Shown here one piece after another: positions 7,458 through 15,184 of a DNA stretch of 18,613 nt. The notes under the pieces are model-generated. The model made no database searches and was not told the DNA's origin. It was given only the letters and a program-made list of their open reading frames with translations. The stretch spans positions 26,300-44,912 of the forward strand of contig DKIT01000140.1 of assembly GCA_002454415.1 (NCBI GenBank), written 5' to 3'. This DNA is from Sphingobacterium sp. UBA6711. Lineage in GTDB: Bacteria; Bacteroidota; Bacteroidia; Sphingobacteriales; Sphingobacteriaceae. The translations under genes were made by a program, and so were the position numbers. Position 1 is the first letter of the stretch; each line of letters opens with the position of its first letter.

Positions 7458-8168
7458 ATGGCAAATGGTATATTATATTTGATCCCTGTCCCATTAAGTG
7501 ATGACGCAGCTTTCCAATCCTTTACACCTTATTTGGTGGAAACTATCAATGCTTTGGACGAGTATATTGTGGAAAATGAAAAAACTGCGCGAAAATTTTT
7601 GAAATTGGCCGGGTTAAAGATTCCGCAGAGCGAATTAAAAATTCATGATTATGGAAAACATGTACGGGATAAAGGTAATATCAATGATTTTTTTGGAGGT
7701 TTAAAACAGGGTAAAAATGTTGGCTTAATGTCGGAAGCGGGCTGTCCTGGTGTTGCTGATCCAGGAGCTTCCATTGTGGCACGTGCACATCAGTTGGGTA
7801 TTAAGGTAGTTCCACTTGTTGGGCCTAGCTCTATTCTATTGGCTCTGATGGCTTCTGGATTTAGCGGGCAGAAATTTGCTTTTCATGGTTATCTGCCTAT
7901 CGATAAAATTGAACGAGCGAAAGAAATTAAGAATCTTGAACAGCAATCTGCTCGTCAAAATCAGACACAGATTTTTATTGAAACCCCATTTAGGAATAAT
8001 GCCCTTCTAGCTGATTTGTTAAAAATTTGTAAACCCTCAACCCTACTCTGTATAGCTTCCAATGTGACAGCTGCGGAGGAATCCATCCAAAGTCTAACGG
8101 TTGCAGAATGGAGAAAAAGAAAGGATGATTTTCATAAAAAACCGACAATTTTTTTATTGTATGTGTGA
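7458..8168 (+). CDS. Short RsmI-family SAM-dependent methyltransferase (tetrapyrrole methylase fold)
   Basis: A 236-residue protein of the tetrapyrrole (corrin/porphyrin) methylase superfamily, closest to RsmI, which 2'-O-methylates C1402 of 16S rRNA. Conserved pieces are the start MANGILYLIPVPL, the family loop SEAGCPGVADPGA (RsmI has a T/S-P-x-x-S-DPG loop here) and VPLVGPSSILLALMASG. IFIETPFRNNALL matches the RsmI FYESPHR region. It differs from canonical RsmI: it is about 40-50 residues shorter, the N-terminal GNLxD loop is replaced by LSDD, and the C-terminal extension is missing. Bacteroidota genomes often carry such a short paralogue alongside a full RsmI, so the substrate is uncertain and no symbol is given. 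It is preceded by a divergent apaG and followed by a weak terminator. Confidence 0.8.
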   Translation: MANGILYLIPVPLSDDAAFQSFTPYLVETINALDEYIVENEKTARKFLKLAGLKIPQSELKIHDYGKHVRDKGNINDFFGGLKQGKNVGLMSEAGCPGVADPGASIVARAHQLGIKVVPLVGPSSILLALMASGFSGQKFAFHGYLPIDKIERAKEIKNLEQQSARQNQTQIFIETPFRNNALLADLLKICKPSTLLCIASNVTAAEESIQSLTVAEWRKRKDDFHKKPTIFLLYV

Positions 8169-8264
8169 GCGCTTATCTTTAAGGTTCTCCCCTACCCTAT
8201 TTATTTTTGAAGGGAAATTATAAGATAAAAGTGGTTTTGAATGGTATTAATGGGAGTTTGATAA

Positions 8265-8291
8265 GTAAGTGATTGCTTACATTTTATTTTT
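8265..8291 (+). terminator. Weak intrinsic terminator after the RsmI-like gene
   Basis: GTAAGT (8265-8270) can pair with GCTTAC (8275-8280), including one G-U pair, around a GATT loop. The hairpin is followed by the T-rich ATTTTATTTTT. It lies about 95 bp after the stop codon. The stem is short and AT-rich, so efficiency is doubtful. Confidence 0.35.
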
Positions 8292-8373
8292 ATGATCGTA
8301 TTGTATATAAATAACAAGAATTATAAATACAATAGTCTCATCGGATAATATTAATTTTTAAATATATAACTGA

Positions 8374-9135
8374 ATGAATTACTGTAGATTATTGATGATT
8401 ACATTTTGTTTTTCATTACTTGTTGTAAGTGTAAATGCTTTTGCTCAGTCTTCTACGTATGTAATCGTTCATGGCGCCTGGGGAGGAGCTTGGCAGTTTA
8501 AAAATACAGCCGCGGAATTGGAGAAAAAAGGTAATAAGATTTATCGGCCCACACTAACTGGCTTAGGGGAACGTTATCATTTGGCAGATACATCCATTCG
8601 CTTGCAGACGCATATTAACGATGTAGTAAATACTATTTTGTTTGAAGATCTTCGTGATGTAAGTCTTGTAGGACATAGCTATGGTGGCATGGTAATAACA
8701 GGCGTTGCAGATAGTCTACCAGATAGAATTCGTAAATTGGTTTACTTGGATGCTATTCTTCCCGATGATCAACAATCAGTGATGACATTGATGGGAAACT
8801 CTGGCGCAAAGAATGGACTTTTAAAATTTGAAAAAGAGGGTTATATTCTTCCATTTTGGGTGAAGAACTATAGTAAGTTTCCGAGAGATGTCCCCCACCC
8901 TTTAAAAACAATGACAGATAGGATCAGTTTAAAAAATGCTAAAAGACTGGATATACCGAGCACTTATATCCTGACCTATGAAGATAGTAGGTCACTGGAA
9001 GAAGATGACTTTTATCCATTTTATAAAAAGGCTAAGGATCTAGGATTTAAAACAATCGAATTTATAGGAGATCATAATCCGCAGATAAAAAAGCTGAAAG
9101 AATTAGTAGATTTGCTAGAACGTGAAAATAAATAA
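8374..9135 (+). CDS. Exported alpha/beta hydrolase (hydroxynitrile lyase/SABP2-like esterase family)
   Basis: A 253-residue protein with a signal peptide: hydrophobic residues 5-20 and likely cleavage after Ala24 (NAFA/QSS). The mature part has the alpha/beta-hydrolase fold typical of small plant-esterase-like enzymes. The oxyanion strand is YVIVHGAWGGAW (His33-Gly34 begin the loop), and the nucleophile elbow GHSYGG places Ser102 as the catalytic serine. Asp204 in TYEDSRS is the probable acid, and His234 in GDHNPQ the catalytic histidine, in the same DHxP context as SABP2 and hydroxynitrile lyase. The natural substrate cannot be told; an ester or lactone is likely. The ATG start is chosen because it gives a complete signal peptide. 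It is the first gene of a tight plus-strand cluster, 15 bp before the membrane protein gene. Confidence 0.85.
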   Translation: MNYCRLLMITFCFSLLVVSVNAFAQSSTYVIVHGAWGGAWQFKNTAAELEKKGNKIYRPTLTGLGERYHLADTSIRLQTHINDVVNTILFEDLRDVSLVGHSYGGMVITGVADSLPDRIRKLVYLDAILPDDQQSVMTLMGNSGAKNGLLKFEKEGYILPFWVKNYSKFPRDVPHPLKTMTDRISLKNAKRLDIPSTYILTYEDSRSLEEDDFYPFYKKAKDLGFKTIEFIGDHNPQIKKLKELVDLLERENK

Positions 9136-9150
9136 GCAGTAGATATTTCA

Positions 9151-9636
9151 ATGACGCAAGAGGAATTAATAAAAGAATTGAGTAAGCCAGAGGTAATTTA
9201 TACAGCCATGGCTATTGTAGCTATACGTATTATCGTGTGGCTATTGTTTGCAAATACGATCCGGAAAACGTTAAAATTAGTCGCCAGTGAAAATAGATTA
9301 ATGACCCCTAATCAATCCTGGTTGGTGGCAATCCCTTTGGTGAATATTTATTGGAATTTTCAGGTCGCTACCCGTTTGCGGGATTCGTTGATCAATGAAT
9401 TCTATGACCGGAAAATTGCCGTTGAGGAGAATCCAACGTTTAGAAAAGGATCGTTATATGCTTGGATTTATTTGGCTACTAATATTCCCTTACCGCTATC
9501 CATTTCAGGCGTATTGATCGTTATGCATTTTGTGACATTGGCTAATTACTGGTTTGAAATTAATGCGAATAGACGAATTTTGGAGGAACATAATAAATTT
9601 AGAGAAAAGGAGGTAATTATAGACCATGAGAATTAA
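9151..9636 (+). CDS. Small integral membrane protein of unknown function
   Basis: A 161-residue protein I do not recognise with confidence. Hydrophobic segments lie at about 15-36 (VIYTAMAIVAIRIIVWLLFA), 55-73 (SWLVAIPLVNIYWNFQVA) and 103-133 (LYAWIYLATNIPLPLSISGV onward), suggesting three or four membrane passes. The IPLVNIYWNFQVATRLRDSL segment resembles the IPxxNxxWxFxVxxRLxxSL pattern of DUF4328-type proteins, a weak resemblance only. The C-terminus is charged and cytoplasmic-looking. Its last 11 bases overlap the Nif3-like gene, so translation is probably coupled. No catalytic motif is evident. Confidence 0.72.
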   Translation: MTQEELIKELSKPEVIYTAMAIVAIRIIVWLLFANTIRKTLKLVASENRLMTPNQSWLVAIPLVNIYWNFQVATRLRDSLINEFYDRKIAVEENPTFRKGSLYAWIYLATNIPLPLSISGVLIVMHFVTLANYWFEINANRRILEEHNKFREKEVIIDHEN

Positions 9637-10726
9637 AGAAGTCATTAACTATTTAGAGCAGCTAGCTCCTTTAGATTTACAAGAGTCTTATGATAATGCC
9701 GGGCTTATTGTGGGCGACGCCAGCAGGGAAATTACCATGGTTCTCATCTCATTAGATTGTACAGAAGCAGTTGTACAGGAAGCTATTGATAAAGGTTGTA
9801 ATTTAATTATTTCGCATCATCCTGTTGTTTTTAAGGGGCTGAAGAAATTTAATGGGAAGAATTATGTTGAGCGTACCGTTATTAAAGCAATTGAACATAA
9901 AATAGCATTGTATGCTATTCATACAAATCTTGATAATGTAACCGGAGGTGTGAATACAAAGATTGCCGAAAAGCTAGGTTTAGAAAATCAGGCTATTTTG
10001 GAAGGTAAAACAAATATTTTGAGAAAAATGGTTGTTTTCGTTCCTAGGAGCCATGTTGAAGAAGTTCGGAAAGCACTATTTGATGCCGGAGCGGGAAAAA
10101 TCGGTAAATATTATGATCAATGTAGTTTTAATACAGCCGGGTATGGTAGTTTTAGACCCCTGGAAGGAGCCGATCCTACAATTGGAGAGGTTAATATACA
10201 AGAACGAGTTGAAGAAACCCGGATTGAAGTCATCTATCTGAAATCTATCGAACGCAAGTTACTTTTGGCTCTTTACGAAGCCCACCCCTATGAGGAAGTA
10301 GCTTATGATTTATTTGATATGCAGAATACCGCTGGGGAAATCGGGGCTGGTATGATCGGAAATTTGACGGAGCCGATGGATGAATTGGAGTTTTTAGCTT
10401 ATCTTAAGGACAAGCTTGGTCTGAATGTCATCCGTCATACAGCACTGTTAGGTCGAAAAGTTAGTCGTGTAGCTGTTTGTGGTGGTTCTGGTGGATTTTT
10501 GCTAGGTGCTGCCAAGCGTTCAGGTGCTGATTTTTTTGTGACAGCAGACTATAAATATCATGAATTTTTTGATGCAGAAGGTGAAATCGTAATCGCTGAT
10601 ACGGGACATTTTGAGAGTGAACAATTTACGCAAGAATTATTGTACGACATTATTACGAAAAAATTTCCTAACTTTGCAACCTTAACAACAGAAATAGATA
10701 CAAACCCTATAAAATACTACAGTTGA
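9626..10726 (+). CDS. Nif3-like (DUF34) dinuclear metal-centre protein
   Basis: A 366-residue Nif3/DUF34 family protein of the long form, with a PII-like domain of about 110 residues inserted in the middle (about 130-240, including the EEVRKALFDAGAGKIGKYYD and ALYEAHPYEEVAYDL segments). The dinuclear metal site is complete by comparison with E. coli YbgI: His64 and His65 in SHHPVVF, Asp103 in HTNLDNV, and His328 and Glu332 in TGHFESE. The family forms toroidal hexamers; it has been linked to GTP cyclohydrolase I-type activity and metal handling, but its physiological role is unsettled. The ATG at 9626 overlaps the membrane-protein gene by 11 bp. An AAGGAGGT at 9607-9614 looks like a strong ribosome binding site but is 11 bases from the start and encodes part of the previous protein. 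The next gene overlaps its stop codon. Confidence 0.93.
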   Translation: MRIKEVINYLEQLAPLDLQESYDNAGLIVGDASREITMVLISLDCTEAVVQEAIDKGCNLIISHHPVVFKGLKKFNGKNYVERTVIKAIEHKIALYAIHTNLDNVTGGVNTKIAEKLGLENQAILEGKTNILRKMVVFVPRSHVEEVRKALFDAGAGKIGKYYDQCSFNTAGYGSFRPLEGADPTIGEVNIQERVEETRIEVIYLKSIERKLLLALYEAHPYEEVAYDLFDMQNTAGEIGAGMIGNLTEPMDELEFLAYLKDKLGLNVIRHTALLGRKVSRVAVCGGSGGFLLGAAKRSGADFFVTADYKYHEFFDAEGEIVIADTGHFESEQFTQELLYDIITKKFPNFATLTTEIDTNPIKYYS

Positions 10727-11478
10727 TGGAACAAACCGTAGAACAAAAATTGAAAGCATTATGGCTTTTACAAGCCATTCATACTAAAATAGACAAAATT
10801 CGCCAAGTTCGTGGTGAATTACCTATGGAAGTTGCAGATCTTGAAGATGAGATTGCGGGTTTAGAGACTCGTATTGAGAAGATCAGAATTGACTTAGACG
10901 ATTTGGAAGATTCGATCGTTAAGCGTAAAAACATGATTAAGGACGCCCAAGCTGCTATCAAGAAATATGAGTCGCAGTTAAATGAGGTGAAAAATAATCG
11001 TGAATACGACGCAATTTCGAAGGAAATCGAAATACAAGGTCTAGAAATTCAGGTTTGTGAAAAAAGAATCAAAGAAGCAGAATTTGAGATTCGCAACAAA
11101 ACAGAAAACTACGATGCTACTGTAGGAAATCTAGATTATAGCAAAAACGAACTTGAAGGTAAAAAGAAGGAATTGGAAACAATTACTTCTGAAACACAAA
11201 AGGAAGAAGATGCGTTATTAGCAAAAGCTGCTGAGGCAGAAGCTAATATCGAAGAGCGTTTGGTAAAGGTATACTACCGTTTACGGAACTCTTTTAAAAA
11301 CGGACTTGCTGTTGTTTCAATCGATCGCGATAGTTGTTCGGGATGTCACAACAAAATTCCTGCCCAAATGCAATCAGAAATACGTCAACGCAAAAAAATC
11401 ATTATTTGCGAACATTGCGGACGTGTTTTAGTTGATGAAGGTATCGTATTGGAAATCGAACAAGAATATGGTTTTTAA
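10726..11478 (+). CDS. Coiled-coil protein with C4-type zinc ribbon (zf-RING_7 / CT398-like)
   Basis: A 250-residue soluble protein: a long charged coiled coil (about 15-175) followed by a C-terminal treble-clef-like zinc ribbon with Cys204-x2-Cys207 and Cys228-x2-Cys231. This is the architecture of the zf-RING_7 family that includes chlamydial CT398 and helicobacterial HP0958. Those proteins have been linked to sigma-54 stability, flagellar mRNA and secretion, but there is no sign of such partners here. The ATG at 10726 is preferred over an upstream TTG because it overlaps the Nif3 TGA as TGATG, a classic translational-coupling arrangement. Nif3-like genes are often next to this family, suggesting a shared role. 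A strong terminator follows 17 bp after the stop. Confidence 0.9.
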   Translation: MEQTVEQKLKALWLLQAIHTKIDKIRQVRGELPMEVADLEDEIAGLETRIEKIRIDLDDLEDSIVKRKNMIKDAQAAIKKYESQLNEVKNNREYDAISKEIEIQGLEIQVCEKRIKEAEFEIRNKTENYDATVGNLDYSKNELEGKKKELETITSETQKEEDALLAKAAEAEANIEERLVKVYYRLRNSFKNGLAVVSIDRDSCSGCHNKIPAQMQSEIRQRKKIIICEHCGRVLVDEGIVLEIEQEYGF

Positions 11479-11495
11479 TCACCAATAGACAAAGG

Positions 11496-11527
11496 AAGCC
11501 CTGCATATATGCAGGGCTTTTTTTTTA
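11496..11527 (+). terminator. Strong intrinsic terminator closing the Nif3/zinc-ribbon cluster
   Basis: Bases 11496-11519 form a perfect 24-bp inverted repeat with AAGCCCTGCA and TGCAGGGCTT arms, followed directly by an uninterrupted T tract to 11526. It starts 17 bp after the zinc-ribbon stop codon. Confidence 0.93.
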
Positions 11528-11582
11528 TCACATTTTTTATGCAACTTTGTTGATATACTGACTAGGTCCACTTTACAATTTG

Positions 11583-11590
11583 TAATTTTG
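11583..11590 (+). promoter_or_regulatory. Possible -7 element for the tricorn-like protease gene
   Basis: TAATTTTG matches TAnnTTTG exactly and is followed 30 bp later by the ATG at 11621, implying a short leader of about 25 nt. A TTTG occurs at 11546-11549, but that is 33 bp away, too far for a standard -33 element. A separate promoter is expected here because a strong terminator lies just upstream. Confidence 0.38.
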
Positions 11591-11620
11591 TAGGTGGTAA
11601 ATTTTAACCTTTAAACGTTT

Positions 11621-14600
11621 ATGAATAAAACTCATTTTAAGTTAATTGCAGCTTTTTTACTCGGAACATCCTTTGTACAAACAAAAGCGCAGGAAACCTT
11701 ATTGCTTCGAAACCCCAGTATCAGCGCCAATAATATCGCTTTTGTCTACGGTGGTGATATTTGGATTGCTGATAAAAATGGAGCTAATCCAAAGCGCCTG
11801 ACCACAAATCCGGGTGTAGAGCAGAACCCAATGTTTTCGCCAGATGGAAAGAAAGTGGCGTTTACGGGAAATTATGATGGAAATACAGATGTGTATGTAA
11901 TTCCTGTAGAAGGCGGAGAACCAAAACGTGTTACCTATCATCCTTCTTCCGACGTCGTTCGCGGGTGGCTTAATAATGATGAAGTATACTATACGACATC
12001 TCGTGATTTCACCTACGCGCTGAGTCCTCGATTATACAGCACTAATATCCGGATGTCTGGAATGGAAAAGGCATTGATTATGCCGGAAGCAACACAAGGT
12101 AGCCCTTCCGCCGATGGTCGATATTGGGCCTATATTAAAAATACTGATCCAACGGAAAGAGATCGGGTTGCGTTTAAACGCTATAGAGGTGGTGGCATGC
12201 CTACAATTTGGATTTTTGATACAAAAACTAAAGAGATAGAGGCTATTCCTCAGGTTAAAAGTAATGATGTTAAACCATTGTGGTTGGGATCCAAGGTCTA
12301 TTTCTTATCTGATCGCGATAAAATTGTCAATATCTTCAGTTATGATACGAAGACCAAGAAGGTTGAAAAACTAACTGATTTCAAAGACTATGATGTTCGT
12401 TCGCTGAATGGGAATGGAACTGATTTGATTTTCGAGTATGCAGGTGCACTCAATACCTTAAATCTAAGCAATAAAACAGTAACTCCCTTGCATATCAGTG
12501 TCAATACGGATGTGATGTACAAAAGGCCTTATTACAAAGATATTAAGGACGATATACGTTACGCTGCCTTATCTCCTACTGGCCAACGGGCGCTCTTTGA
12601 AGCACGAGGGGAGATCTTTACAGTACCCAAAGAAAAAGGTGAAGCTCGAAATCTATCAAATTCACCAGGCTCGCATGAGCGTTTTCCAGATTGGTCTCCA
12701 AACGGAAAATGGGTATCTTATATTTCGGATAAAAAGGGGACTTATCAATTGGTTCTGATGGATCAGTTTGGAAAAGATCAACCGCTATACTTTAATTTGG
12801 GAGAAACGAATTTTTATTTTGAACCTACCTGGTCACCGGATTCAAAGAAATTGTTCTATAACGACGCACATCTCAATCTATATTATATTGATATTGCTTC
12901 CAAAGCTGTTGTTAAAGTTGCAGACGATAAATTGAGTGGGCAAACAGGACGTGTATCCAATCATTTTCAGCCAAGTTGGTCCCCTGATTCTAAATGGATA
13001 TCCTTTATAAGAACCCTGGATAATGGAGTGCCAGCTGTGTTTATGTACAATTTAGATTCGAAGAAAACACAGCAGATTACCGACGGTATGAGTTCCGTTA
13101 GAAATACGGCATTTTCTCAAGATGGTAAATATCTTTTCTTTACCGCAAGTACGAATACAGGTTTGACAAATTCTGGTCTACACATGTCCGCAGTACAACG
13201 TAATGTAGATTATGCGGTATACGCCTTTATTCTGTCAAGCAAAACGCCATCTTTCTTTAAAAACGATAGCGATGAAGAGCAAATCCGTGACGAGAGTGCG
13301 GATAAGAAGGAAGAAGGTAATAGCAATAAGAAAGATCGTGTCAAAGAGAATGATAAAAAAGCGCCCAAAAAGGATAAAAAAGAGCAACCAGCTACAATAG
13401 CAAGTAAGCCCATTGATAAAACCATACAAGTTGATTTCGATCGTTTGGAGAATCGAATTGTCGCGCTCCCATTACCAGTTGGACCTTATTGGAATTTAAA
13501 TGGTTTGGTGCCCAATCAATTAACTTATCAACGCGGTGGAACTATTGGTGCATATGATTTTAAAGATCTTGAAAATAAAACTTTAGTCGAAAATGCACGT
13601 AGTTTTGTTATCAGCGCGGATGGTAAAAAGATGTTATATCAGTCGAGCAATGGATTTAATCTTGTGACAGCAGGACAAAAAGTAGCCTCTCCTACTGCTG
13701 GAGAAGTCAAATTGGGAGGAATACAACAACTGGTAGATCCTAGTGCCGAATGGAAACAGGTATTCAATGAAGTTTGGGCTATGCAAAAAGATTATTTCTA
13801 TGTAGAAAATATGCATGGTGCGGATTGGAAAGCAATGAAAACCAAATACGAGAAATTCCTACCATTCGTAAATCATCGGTCTGATCTTGGATATTTGTTA
13901 AATGAGATGATGGGTGAAATGGTTGTTGGCCACAATTATATCTATCCTGGCGACCAACCTTCTACTCCATCGGTTTCCGTAGGCGTACTAGGTGCTGATT
14001 ATGCGGTTAAGAATGGCTATTATCAGATTGCTAAATTGTTTACTCGCCTGGAATGGAATCCAACATTCAAAGCTCCATTGGCTGAACCAGGATTGAACAT
14101 CAAAGAAGGAGATTATATTGTTGCTGTTAATGGCACAGAACTGACAGAAGATCTTGATATCTATAGTCTATTTGATAATACCGTTGGCAAACAAGTGACT
14201 TTGAGGATTAATGCAAAACCTTCATTGGTTGGTGCTCGTGAGGTAATTGTAAAACCGATCTCCTATAGTGATGAAATGAGTTTGCGAAGCATGGAATGGG
14301 TAGAGCGAAATCGTAAAAAAGTAAATGAATTGAGCAATGGGCAAATAGCCTATGTATACATGCCGAATACCGGTCCTGAGGGGTATACCTACTTCAATCG
14401 CTATTATTTCGCTCAGATGGACAAAAAGGCGCTTCTGATGGACGAAAGAAACAATGGTGGTGGATGGGTTGCTGATTATGTCATTGATCTTTTGTCTCGT
14501 GAATTAATTTCCGGTTGGGGAATTCGAGATGGAAAAGGGTTTAATACACCGGGGAATGGTATCTATGGACCGAAAGCCATGATTATTAATGAAAATGCAG

Positions 14601-14944
14601 GATCTGGTGGTGATATGATGCCTTATATGTTCCGTTTTAAAGGACTTGGCAAATTGGTCGGTCGTACAACAATGGGAATCTTAGTCGGTATCAGTGGCTA
14701 TCCACCATTGTTGGATGGAGGTCGTATTACTTCTCCAAATTTTGGTGTATATGATCTGAAAGGAAATTGGATTATCGAGAATGAAGGTGTGGCTCCAGAT
14801 GTATTTATCGAACAATTGCCAAAAGATCTTTTGGAAGGCCGTGATCCTCAACTTGAGAGAACGGTGAAGATCTTGTTGGAAGAAATGAAAACGTATCCTT
14901 ACAAAAATTTACAAAAGCCCGCCGATCCTATTCGGGTGAATTAA
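11621..14944 (+). CDS. Secreted tricorn-like S41 family peptidase
   Basis: A 1107-residue protein with a signal peptide (cleavage likely after Ala23, TKA/QET). The N-terminal half is beta-propeller with WD40-like PD40 repeats: NPMFSPDGKKVAF, FPDWSPNGKWVSY, EPTWSPDSKKLFY, QPSWSPDSKWISF and NTAFSQDGKYLFF. A very charged Lys/Asp/Glu-rich linker (about 548-590) separates it from the C-terminal half, which contains a PDZ domain (about 785-870, ending NIKEGDYIVAVNGTEL onward) and the serine protease core. Comparison with Thermoplasma tricorn gives His771 (VGHNY), Ser995 (AGSGGD) and Glu1055 (NEGVAPD); the spacings 224 and 60 are close to 219 and 58 in tricorn (His746, Ser965, Glu1023). It should degrade peptides outside the cytoplasm, unlike archaeal tricorn. 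It is flanked by terminators on both sides, so it is monocistronic. Confidence 0.94.
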   Translation: MNKTHFKLIAAFLLGTSFVQTKAQETLLLRNPSISANNIAFVYGGDIWIADKNGANPKRLTTNPGVEQNPMFSPDGKKVAFTGNYDGNTDVYVIPVEGGEPKRVTYHPSSDVVRGWLNNDEVYYTTSRDFTYALSPRLYSTNIRMSGMEKALIMPEATQGSPSADGRYWAYIKNTDPTERDRVAFKRYRGGGMPTIWIFDTKTKEIEAIPQVKSNDVKPLWLGSKVYFLSDRDKIVNIFSYDTKTKKVEKLTDFKDYDVRSLNGNGTDLIFEYAGALNTLNLSNKTVTPLHISVNTDVMYKRPYYKDIKDDIRYAALSPTGQRALFEARGEIFTVPKEKGEARNLSNSPGSHERFPDWSPNGKWVSYISDKKGTYQLVLMDQFGKDQPLYFNLGETNFYFEPTWSPDSKKLFYNDAHLNLYYIDIASKAVVKVADDKLSGQTGRVSNHFQPSWSPDSKWISFIRTLDNGVPAVFMYNLDSKKTQQITDGMSSVRNTAFSQDGKYLFFTASTNTGLTNSGLHMSAVQRNVDYAVYAFILSSKTPSFFKNDSDEEQIRDESADKKEEGNSNKKDRVKENDKKAPKKDKKEQPATIASKPIDKTIQVDFDRLENRIVALPLPVGPYWNLNGLVPNQLTYQRGGTIGAYDFKDLENKTLVENARSFVISADGKKMLYQSSNGFNLVTAGQKVASPTAGEVKLGGIQQLVDPSAEWKQVFNEVWAMQKDYFYVENMHGADWKAMKTKYEKFLPFVNHRSDLGYLLNEMMGEMVVGHNYIYPGDQPSTPSVSVGVLGADYAVKNGYYQIAKLFTRLEWNPTFKAPLAEPGLNIKEGDYIVAVNGTELTEDLDIYSLFDNTVGKQVTLRINAKPSLVGAREVIVKPISYSDEMSLRSMEWVERNRKKVNELSNGQIAYVYMPNTGPEGYTYFNRYYFAQMDKKALLMDERNNGGGWVADYVIDLLSRELISGWGIRDGKGFNTPGNGIYGPKAMIINENAGSGGDMMPYMFRFKGLGKLVGRTTMGILVGISGYPPLLDGGRITSPNFGVYDLKGNWIIENEGVAPDVFIEQLPKDLLEGRDPQLERTVKILLEEMKTYPYKNLQKPADPIRVN

Positions 14945-14960
14945 ATAAATAAGTATAAAG

Positions 14961-14988
14961 GGCTCTGAACGTAGTCAGAGCCTTTTTT
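14961..14988 (+). terminator. Intrinsic terminator of the tricorn-like protease gene
   Basis: GGCTCTGA (14961-14968) pairs perfectly with TCAGAGCC (14975-14982) around a 6-base loop and is followed by six T residues. It begins 16 bp after the stop codon. Confidence 0.92.
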
Positions 14989-15135
14989 ATGTTCATTTTA
15001 CACATATACTTACACCATTTAATTTTACCTATCATACAATAAAATGGGCTAATATATCTACTGTTCATATGCAATAAACTTCATGAGATAAAATAAGTAT
15101 AATGAGCTGGTGGAAATTAGGCTGAATGCGATGAT

Positions 15136-15167
15136 TTTAGCAAATCTTGCTTTTATTGTTATCTTTA
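15136..15167 (+). promoter_or_regulatory. Possible promoter of the CPBP-cdsA gene run
   Basis: TATCTTTA (15160-15167) is one mismatch from the -7 consensus TAnnTTTG. A TTTA (15136-15139), one mismatch from the -33 TTTG, lies 20 bp upstream. The predicted start would leave about 12-15 nt before the ATG at 15185. Both elements are imperfect. The rest of 14989-15184 is AT-rich and shows nothing else that I can support. Confidence 0.3.
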
Positions 15168-15184
15168 ACTGATATTTACTAGAT

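Noticed and set aside
9607..9614. AAGGAGGT as a strong ribosome binding site for the Nif3 gene
   Set aside because: It is 11 bases from the start codon, longer than the usual spacing, it encodes Glu-Lys-Glu-Val of the upstream protein, and Bacteroidota ribosomes make little use of such sites.
10723..10725. TTG as the start of the zinc-ribbon gene
   Set aside because: The ATG immediately after it, overlapping the Nif3 stop, is the far more likely start.
13210..13429. Several overlapping open frames on both strands
   Set aside because: They arise from the Lys/Glu/Asp-rich linker of the tricorn-like protease, whose A-rich codons give few stops in other frames.
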